Part shown: positions 11,783 to 21,800 of the stretch, one piece after another
How the letters are laid out: every line of letters starts with the position of its first letter
Numbering within the stretch: position 1 is the first letter of the stretch
Assembly: GCA_003117195.1 (NCBI GenBank)
Contig: BDSI01000109.1
Location: 155,895-219,894, forward strand
Reading direction: 5' to 3'
DNA from: Eudorina sp. 2006-703-Eu-15
Lineage: Eukaryota > Chlorophyta > Chlorophyceae > Chlamydomonadales > Volvocaceae
DNA: 64,000 bases
Made by a program: the position numbers and the translations under genes
The notes under the pieces: model-generated
The model's input: only the letters and a program-made list of their open reading frames with translations
Database searches by the model: none
Told to the model about the DNA's origin: nothing

Positions 11783-13024
11783 ATGTTCTGCTCGCGCTCG
11801 ATGACCCGGCCATGCCCTCCTGCAAAGCTCCGAACAGTTCAAGTTGCTGCAATTGCATCACCTCTGAATTCGTCGAAGGTGTGAGGCGCGAGACGCTGAG
11901 CTGTCCACTGTGGGAGGTTTAGATTTGCAAGCTGAGAGGCTCCTTGACCGCATCGAATGATCAATGCTGGAACAACAAGCAACATGGGTTTCAAGAATGC
12001 TGCCCGTGGGCATTACTGTGGCCGCATGGTCGTCCGTAACGCTGACGAGGCAGTTGCCGCGTGTGCGTTGTGTGTTGCGACCCAGGGCGCATCTAACGGT
12101 GGCGGACCGCACCGCGTGGTCAACGTCCAGGTCCGTGAACGATGCGCGCGTGCTCGTCTTGTCTTTCTTAGCTGAACATGTACTGGTACCGGACTAACAG
12201 CTTCAGAGGCGTTGCCGGAGTGCAACGGGCCCATAAGCCGCCTTGGGTACCTTCCACCTTTGCATCCTCCCAGCAGCGGCCTGACGCATGCCGTTGCAAG
12301 CAGCCATATTTGGTTCTGCCACTTCTGACCATTACCGCACTGCGAACGATCCTCATCATTCCATCATGATTATCATCTCCATCCCCTGGATTCACTCGCG
12401 CAGCCGTATTGACTCTCTTGGCCCCCTGTTAAACAGACAACGCTGGATGACATCAACAAGTCCCTAGCGGCATGCATCAAGCAAGCGGGGAACGCGAGCT
12501 CTCTGGACAAGATCAACAAGGTCGGTGGGGGCCCGGGGTGTGTGGCAGGATGTGGGACTGCGGGGCCAGGGTTTGTGGGGTGGTGGGGCGGCAGCGTTGC
12601 CGCTCGCGGGAACATGGGCTGCGGTGTTTAAGGTTTGAATGACATTAGTGTAACGTTCATTCATCATTAGTTGGCACGGGGAAAAGTTCGGCCTGGCAAA
12701 TGCCGCACGCGTAATACTTCCCACATCCCCGATCCACATCCCCGATCCACATTCCCGATCCAGATGCTGTGGGAAAACTTACCGCGCGTGTACCATAGAT
12801 TGTAGGTATGTGCGCAAGAAGTGCACCCATCCGACCCAAATCGAACAGGGATGTTGTGTGTAGCTGTGTACCGAACACAATGTGTTCAGGGAGATCTTGT
12901 CTGCGATGTGTTTAGTGGACCATTCCTGCAATGTGGATGTATGTGTGTGCCCTGCCGTCCGTGTGCTGCGCAGGGCATCGGCCAGGAGATCTTTAAGGCG
13001 GCGGTGGACCGCTTCGGGAAGTAA
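11783..13024 (+). CDS. Tentative 76-aa protein with transit-peptide-like N-terminus
   Basis: I do not recognise this protein. Three exons join in phase 0: 11783-11878, 12437-12520 and 12974-13024 (TAA). Exon 1 begins MFCSRSMTRPCPPAKLRTVQ and then reads VAAIASPLNSSK: basic, rich in Ser/Ala/Thr and free of acidic residues, as plastid or mitochondrial transit peptides are. The rest (TTLDDINKSLAACIKQAGNA, then a helix ending KAAVDRFGK) looks like one or two amphipathic helices. The last two exons are the best supported, by clean CAG acceptors and a good C-terminus; the donors AAG|GTGTGA and AAG|GTCGGT are weak. Further exons could exist between 11878 and 12974. It may instead be the 3' end of a longer gene. 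Confidence 0.35.
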
Positions 13025-14245
13025 GGAGGAACCCGTGGATCTCCGGCCGACTGGCAGGCAGGCTGGCTGGCTGACTGACTGGCGGCCCTTGCCTGGGGGC
13101 CTGGCGGGTGGCGGTCCCTAGTCGTTGTGGAGGCTGGGAGCGGCCCTTTCAGTACGCGCTTGGCCTTGTGGGGGGGGGGCCCGTTCTCGGAGTTGCAGTA
13201 GGCGTTACGTGGGGGACCCAGATGGCATTCAGACTAGAGCGCCGGCTAGAGGTCTGCGCATTGCGACATTTAGACAGCTAGACAGACAGATACACGGACG
13301 GACAACGACTTTGACGCTTACTTGGGGGGCCGAGTTCTGAGTAGAGGAGGATGCCGGTATGAGGGGTATGTTGTGGCGGGTGGGGCTGACCCGGGGGTCG
13401 TCTGATGGCGGCGAGGGACTCGGGAAGGCCACAACAGCGACGGTGACCGGTATTGCCACCGGAACCCGCACCTAGCGGGCCGGCTGTGTCGTTATCCCAC
13501 CTTAAGGAAGCGAATCATGGCACCCGGGTTAGGTAATACTTTCTGTGTCTTTTGAAGTCTTGACCTCTTGACTTCCAAAAATGAGTGGAGATATCGTGGC
13601 TTAATCGGCGGTATGGACGGCGGTGTGTGCACATGGAGCACGGAGAGAGGGCGACCCCGCCGATATCCAAACTACATAACAGTTGAAGGGGGAGAAAGCA
13701 GAAAAATGTGTCAGTTGGCCTCGCGGGTCATCGGTGACGATATACGTCTCAATGTTCGTTGGTCCGGGGTGCGGTACTGGGTCATAACTCGCCCGGGTTG
13801 GTTCGGGTTAGTCCTGGTTAGTCAGGAGTCAGGCGGCTGGTTAGTTGCCGACGGATGCTTTTCGTTGCGGCGTGGATACCCGTCCAGAAATCCCGTTTCT
13901 GTCAACAGGTAGTTGCTGTGTGCGAAAGAGGACCAACGAGCACAGAGGTTGCACGCTGGGCCACGTTGGGCTTTCCTTGGTGGAGACCACCACTTGCCTT
14001 TGAATGCGAGGATCGAATGCATACATGAAGAGCCGGGGAAAGGCAAATTTCTTTAAATACTTATCATGTTCTTCTGGGAATAGACAGCGTCATTCTGTGT
14101 CTGTCGGTGATATGTGCAACCGAATCTACAACGACCATCACAAAGGCACCGACGCGGCGTATGGTGGGAGGTAAAAGAGCCGCCAGATATAGTTGGAACG
14201 TACACCAAAAGCGCTCATTAACTCAAGTTCTCCCTATAAGCACTG
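13025..14245. other. Intergenic spacer before PrimPol
   Basis: 1.2 kb of mixed composition with no recognisable gene. An in-frame TAA lies three codons before the PrimPol ATG. A hydrophilic open frame at 13568-13912 has no family signature. Confidence 0.5.
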
Positions 14246-15779
14246 ATGCGCAAGCGTCCCAGCACTGCGATCGCACTTCCCGCGAAGCCCGCTGATTTTG
14301 AAGAGTTTAATTCCAAGCTTGCGCAGCAGCAGCGATCAGTTGCACCAATTATTCCAACCAATTTTCAGCATTCATTTTCTGTTAAGCAACCCAAGGATAA
14401 TGACGTGCCCTGCAATGATGAAAATGACCCGCCCAGCCTCAAAAGGCACACTGGAAAGGTGCCCCGCTTACAGTCACAGTCATGTTTCTACAGTAAGCCA
14501 CGTCCCGTTGCTCCGCCAGCCTTGCCACATGAGGACGCCAGCGAGGCAAGCGTCAGACGGAACTGCCACACCGTCGGTGAGCCCTTCCCGCGCGCACCAT
14601 CACATTTTCACGCTTTCTGAAGATTCAACCCGCCCCCAAATAAACGCACGAAGCGCTTTCAACACTTCACCCTTTCGATATCTTGCATACATCTTGGTCG
14701 CAGGGAACGAGGCGGCGGGCTGCTTCCGGCGGGCCGACAACCCTACGTGCACCTCTCGAGCCGCGGACCGCCCCACCACGGCGTGGAGCCACACCGCTTC
14801 GGCCGCACCCTCGGAGCCCCACCTCCATCCCATCCTTACGGCGCACCCGCGCGGTGACCCCCCTCCTAACCCCCTCCCGGAATCCCCCGGCCCCCCCAAC
14901 CCGCCACCCCCGGCACCGGTGATAGCGCCACCGGCGCACCCGCACGAGGTCCGCCCCGGCGGAGGCGGCCCCGCCCGGCAGCTCTGGGTCCCGGGCGCAG
15001 CCCCGCGGGCGGAGTTTAAGCTGCAGCAACAGGCGTTTGAATTCTTGGACCAGCAGCGCGAGCCGTGGGCGCAGCACCTGCGGTACGTGTTTGTGAGTGT
15101 GTTTAACAAGAAGCCCACCCATAACCGTCAGTGTGTGTTTGCATGTCGTTGGTACGGCAGGAGTGCGTGTTAGGGAGGGGGGCCGTACCTGCAGCCGGAA
15201 GTGTGTTTGAAGGCCTCCTTTGTTTGTGTGTCCGCATGTCTGCAAAATCGAAAAACAGCATCGACGTAGTCCGCAGTCCGCTCATTCCGGCACACAGTGT
15301 ACATCGCCCTCGCCCTCGCGCATCGTTCTCCGCGCCTGCTCATGTCCTGCTACGGCGCTTCAGAACAAACCCAACTGCCCCCTCCTTGCGTTTCTCCGTA
15401 CACACGGTGTATATAGACAGCGTGCACTACGTGCCTCCCATGTACCTACCTACCCACCCACGCACGCACCCACGCACTCCCTCCTCCCGGGGTCATCCTG
15501 CCGCCTAGCGGACCCCTCCCGGTCATTCTCTACCCGCCTCACCGACCCGCCGTGCTGACCGACACACACACACACACACACGGTGCATTGCTGGACACGG
15601 GTCTGTCTTTTCGCGGCTCAGCTTTTCTCCTTGATAACACACACACCCTAGGTTGAGAGCGAGGGGACAGAGGCCCCTTACGCCCCTTTCCCCCGTATCC
15701 GGGGGAAAGTGCTTCGGCGGTCTCCCGTATGGGGCGGGTTAGCGCCCCCGGCCAGTGTCGGCCTGGCAGATATGTAACG

Positions 15780-15837
<58 letters not shown>

Positions 15838-18800
15838 GCTGGCCCTCCTGCCCGCCTTGCCTCTCCGGCAGCGTCTTTGCTCGCGAGCTGAGCGGCGACG
15901 GCAAGCGGCGCTTCCTGGTCACCTCACCCGCGCGTCTGTGGGCTGAGGACGTGGAGGCGGCGGACCCGGGCAGCTGCCACCTGTACGAGATCATCAGGGA
16001 GGGGGCGCCCTGCCACCTGTACTTTGGTAGGGTAGGGGGATGTGGAGGAAGGAACCCGCCTGGAAGGGCCCGGTCGCACCAGGTCACTTGGGTCCGGGGA
16101 TGTGGGGACAGGAGGAAGGGACGGGAAGGGAAGGGACGGGAAGGGAAGGGAAGGGAAGGGAAGGGAAGGGAAGGGAAGGGAAGGGAAGGGAAGGGAAGGG
16201 AAGGGAAGGGAAGGGAAGGGAAGGGAAGGGAAGGGAAGGGAAGGGAAGGGAAGGGAAGGGAAGGGAGGGGAGGGAGGGAGGGGAGGGGAGGGGAGGGGAG
16301 GGGAGGGGAGGGGAGGGGAGGGGAGGGGAGGGGAGGGAGGGGAGGGGAGGGGAGGGAGGGGAGGGGAGGGGAGGGGAGGGGAGGGGAGGGGAGGGGAGGG
16401 AGGGGAGGGGAGGGGAGGGGAGGGAGGGGAGGGGAGGGGAGGGGAGGGGAGGGGAGGGGAGGGGAGGGGAGGGGAGGGGAGGGGAGGGGAGGGGAGGGGA
16501 GGGGAGGGGAGGGAGGGGAGGGGAGGGGAGGGGAGGGAAGGGAAGGGAAGGGAAGGGACGACGGAGGCAAGGGGGAAGGGAGGAGGAATTTCGATGTATC
16601 GATTTACACAAGGGAGACAGAGAATGTGGTGGGTAGAAAAACAATTGCTGCACTGGGGAGTGTGGGGCGAGCACCGGCAGCAGCAGGGGCCTCCTGCTGG
16701 GTCAACCCCTTTGCCCTGCCCCCGGCTCCAACCCCTCTAGGCTGCTCTACCTCCTGCCCCCGTCTCCCCCCCTCCTCCTCCTCCTCCTCCTCCTCCGGCT
16801 GCCAGCGCAGTCCGTCGTGGGGGTCTTTGCCTAGCCAGTGAGTGATACGCTACAGCCTCGCCCACCCCCCTCCACACGGCCCCCCCTCCCCTCCCCAGTC
16901 TACCAATTTCCTATACCCCCTCCACCTCCCCAGACCTGGAGTTCGTGCCCGAGTTCAACCCGGGGGTGTGCGGCGACTCTCTGGTGGCGCTGCTGCTGGA
17001 GCTGGTGGCGGAGGAGCTGCGGGCGGTGTTCGGAATCGACATGCCCCCGGGCCCGGGAGTGCAGCCGGCCCAGGCACCGGTCGGGGGGCCGGCCCAGGCA
17101 CCGGCCCAGGCACCTCCACAGGCGCCGGTCGGGGGGCCGGCACCTGCGCCAGCCCAGGTCCCGATACACCCCGCCCAGGAGCCGGCCCCGGCATCGGCAT
17201 CGGTCCGGGAGCCGGAGGACCCTTACCCGTGTAGGGCTAGGCAGCGCCGGCGGAGGAACAGCTCGGCGGAGTGCTCGGCGGAGGAACAGCAGCAGCAGCA
17301 GCAGCAGCAGCAGGAGGCCCATGAGGATCAGGAGGCGATTCAGGATGAGGCGGCGCAGCTCCCGCCCCAGCACTCTTGTCCGGGCAGCAGCCAGCCCCAT
17401 CGCCCGGGGCGCACATCCCCCGGGCAAGGGGCGGGGCCGGGGCCGGCAGGGGGCGCCCGCGGCGGCGGAAGCGGCACCATCAGCAACCGCAGCAGTGGCG
17501 TGGAGCCGCAGGACGGAGGAGCCGGGACTAACAGCGGCGGCGGGTGCGGCGGGTGCGGCGGCGGGGAGGGTCCCAGAGGCGGCGGCGTGGCGCACAGCGG
17601 TCCTACCCCCACCCGGGCAGAGAGTGCACCGAACGGCGAGGCCCCGGCGCGGGCCGCCCCGGCCTCGTCCGCGGCACTGTGGCAGTCTGAAGGCGACGCG
17701 GAGGCGCAGGCGGGGCCGCAGGCGGGGGTGGAGGTGGAAGCAGGTCTGCCACCAGAGGCAGCGGGCACAGAGGCGGCAGGGAGGGGGCCACCGGCACACG
17801 GCCGCGGGGCTCTGCCCGAAGGTGGACGGGGAGGGGGCGGGAGCGGAGATGTAAGCGACGGTGGTGGTGGTGGTGGTCATGTTGCGACTGCGACGGCTGC
17901 TGCAGCTGCTGTGGCCGACACAGCTGCGGCTCTCACCAGTACGACTGCCATCAATACGATTGCTGCTACACCTCCAGCAACTGCAGCCACGCAGCTTCGG
18001 GCGGGTCCCGGATCGGTTGCGGCGCCCGTTGGCAGTAGCAGCGCCACTGACGGGACCGCCGCGAGTGGCGGCGGCAGTAGCAGTAGCTGTAGCAGTAGCA
18101 GCGGCGGTAGCTGGCCCTGGGTGTGGGAGCTGTGCAGCACGACCGCCGCCAAGTTCTCCCGCCACCTCATCGTACGGATACCACACTGTGCGTTCAAGGT
18201 AGGTACGGCGGGTACGGCAAGAGGTTGGGCAGTAGCATGCCCCCGCACTGCACCACCCCTCATGGGGGATGCGTGCGGCCTGCCGTACATCAGGATGCAT
18301 TGAATCCGCACGTGGCATGTACGTATTGCCCTGTCCCCTTTTGTGATCGTGGCGCGTGCGCGGCATGCCTCTCCTTGGCAGGTGGTATGGTACTTCTTGG
18401 CAGGTATGTACTTGAGGGCAAAGCGTGAACAAATCTAAAAATCAAGTTACTGGCGGCCCCCCCCCGGGTTACAGCTGGCAGCCGAAGCTGCCTCAAGCGT
18501 GAACTGGTCAAGCGTGAACTGGTTCCGCCTGGGCAGCTCGTCCCTGTCCTAGACCACCTCACCTGCAAGGAAGTGGTTCAGGCAGGTGTGCCGCTGAGCA
18601 CACGGAGGGCGGGGGTAAAAAAGGAAAGAGCCCAGACACACCCAGCCCGTCGACAAATACCTACCAACGATGATTGGGGGGTTGACATGCAGGATCGCGT
18701 CCGTTCTCCACCCTCGGTGTACTCCACCTTCTGTGGTGTCAACCCGCTGTGATGCCAATCCTGAATACCCTCTTGGGTGCCCAGCCTCAATCTCGCTCTC

Positions 18801-21800
18801 TCTGTTCTTTCCCACCGCTGCTGCTGCTGCGGCGGCGGCGGCGGCGTATCCTTCTCCTTCTCCTGCAGGATAACTTCCAGGTGAACGCATTTGTACGGCG
18901 ACTGTTTGAACGCATCGCGACGGAACCGGTACGGTTCGGCCGCTTGTTCGTACGGCGCTCCGCCAACCTGGACGACCCACCCACTCTCTTCATTGACCCA
19001 GCCGTCTACACGCGTAACAGGTGCGGGGCGTGGGACAGGGAGGGGCGGGGCGCTGGTCCTTGACCTGATCAGCAGGGGGCTGATCTGGGCGGCGGGGGGA
19101 GCGCTGTGGGGCGATGGAGTGGATTGGAGTGGAGCGGGGCTGGAGCGGGATGGGGTGGCGCAGGGCGTGTGGGACGGGGGCGGTGGGGGCGCGGGGACAT
19201 AGGAACTGGTGGGCATGTGTAAGCTGTCAAGGCAGCTTCAAGAGCAAAGGGCGGGGAGGGCCGGGGTGGGCGATGTGGCGATGAGCGGCCAAGTAAATAA
19301 GCGAACAACACGGTAAACGTGAATGAGGCGCGTTAATGTGTGAATTGAGGTAATGCCATGTCACGCGGCGGGCTGGTAAATACACGTCTCGAGACCGGCC
19401 GGCAAACACCAGTGTATGGCAAGACAATGCACGTCACGACAAAGTTCGGTACAAGTTAAAGAAGGAAACAGAACGCTGCGTCACGAGACATCACGGCAAG
19501 CGTTAGTGAGGGCGCAACAAGTACACGCTACGAGACTGTACGGTAATCGCTGGCTAAGCCAAACGAGACTTACGGTGATCGCTTCGCTGTCTAAGGCAAA
19601 ATAACGGCACGATACGAGGCAGTAACGACAATGACTGACACGGAATGGCGGCAATCAGAAGGATTATGTGATTCGCTGTTCCTTACGGGAGTGCGACGAA
19701 ACCGACACCGTCGAAAGGAAATCAGCAAAAATCAGCAGACGCGCGCCTGAAGCGAGTATCCGATGGGGTATTCGGAGGCGCGTAATGGACTGCAAACAAA
19801 AGTGTGGCAGTCGAGGATGCGGCAGCGGGCGCCCTTGAGCTGACCTGACCCTTTCGCACGCTCTCCCCACCGCGGTCCCACCGACCCGACTCGAGGACAC
19901 CGACGCCCCTCCGACGCCCCTACCGCAGGGCCTTCCGCCTCTACCTGAGCTCCAAGGCCGGCAAAGCTGCCGTACTCCGCGCCACGCGCCGCTTCGCGGT
20001 GGCGGCCCTCCTGCAGCGACGAGCCCGCAGCAGCGGCGGCGACGGCGGCGGCGGGCGTGGTGGCGGCGGCGGCAGCAGCGGCGGCGACGGCGGTCGTGGC
20101 AGTGGCAGCAGCGGCGGCGACGGCGGCGGTCGTGGTGGCGGCAGCGACAGCAGCAGCAGCAGCGGCGGCGGCGGTGGTCGTGGTGGCGGCGGCGGCAGCA
20201 GCGGCGGCGGCGACGGTATCCTGTTGGAACCCGCTGTGGAAAGGACTCTAGGGCGGGAGGTCTTTATGGCGACCCTCATCACCGGGGTCGGTCGAGTTGA
20301 CCGTACTTTAGTCATGTACGACGACGGCGGCAGCGCCGGCGCCGGGCCTGCGTCGTCGCTGGCGCGCTTCCATGCCGCCGCTGACGCCGTCGCCGCGTTT
20401 CCAGGCATCCCGCGGTTGCCGATCCCAGCCAGCGGCGGCGGCGGCGGCGGCGCCGCCGCCGCGGTTGCTAGGGACATCGGCGGCGGCGGGGGGTCGCCAG
20501 CGGCGTTCCTGTACGGCACGTCGCCCTTTCCTCGCGTCGAGCAGTTCATCGAGTCGGTTTGCCGCGAGGTGAGGTCTGAGCCGGGGGAGGGGGAGGTGAG
20601 AAGGGGAGCCGGCGATTGGGTAGGTGGGGCTGCGGCGGACATCTGTGGATCAAAACCGACAGCGCGCACTGCCACGATGACTTTTTTTGTTGTTTCTGAT
20701 CTCGACTTCGCTTGATACTGCGTCCGTCACGTTCTAGTTTGGCCGGTGCCCCGTCCGTGGGGCAACACCCCACCCAAACCACCGACCAACCAACCAACCA
20801 ACCAATCACAATTCAACCAACCCAATTAACCACTCAACCAACCCGCAGGGCGGTGTGCAGGGTCGTGTCCGCTGCTGGCAGCACCTGGCCCACACCGGCA
20901 CCCTCATCCTCGCCATGCGGGACAACCGATGGTGCGCCAACGTGGGCCGACCGCACCGCTCCAACGGAATTTACTACATCGGTACGACCTGCCGTACAAG
21001 AATGCCTGCTGTGTAACCAAACTCTGCACACGCTGTATGTGTGAACGCACGCACCGAAAGGGTACTACAGCCTAAGTATGTGTCACACCACGCGGCCCAG
21101 GATGCATGTATCTCAAGACAACTTGTCAAAAGGAGATGTGCGTGGCGGGCGAAACTGTCGGGGAATGTGTTGAAAGATGTGAGATAGCTGTAGGGGACAT
21201 CCCGATGACCGACGGCGCGGCGATGTAACGAAACGGGCCCCCCCCCCTCATGCACGCCGCGCTGCGGGCGTGTATATGTAATGGTATTCACGCTCGTGGG
21301 TGGGTGGGCGGGTGGGTGGGTGGGTGGGTGGGGACACCGTTCCAAGTCGGACACTCGCCGCCAGCCGGAGCGTGCATACACACGTGGCCGTCGGAGTTCC
21401 ACTGGAGGGCTGAAACGGACAACCCGAAAGAGCACCCCTGCAGAGCATGGTGGGCTCGCTGATGGGGGTTGCCATTAACCTTCAAATCGTGCGGGTGGGG
21501 AGGTGGAGGGGGGTGGGGGTGGGGTGCGCGGTGTCTGCAACGCGGTCCGGTGGCGCGATCCGGGGGGCTTCCAGGGTCGGTGGGCGGTGGGCGCTTCCAA
21601 GGGACCCGAAAGCTGTCGAGAGAGCGGTCCTAACGCTTCAGCTTGCCACCCGACACATGTGACATGTCGGCTGGTCGCACAGGGCAGCTGCGACAGTGGC
21701 TGTGGCTGTGGCTGTGGGGGTTTTGTGGGCCACCTGCGGAAAATACGGGAATGGGGCAAGTGTGGGCTCGTGTAGGAGTGCGAAGCGTGCGGAGACTGAA

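Noticed and set aside
15782..16570. Long frames encoding LPSPPLP or GREGKGRE repeats
   Set aside because: They are translations of the polypurine and CA microsatellites in PrimPol intron 3.
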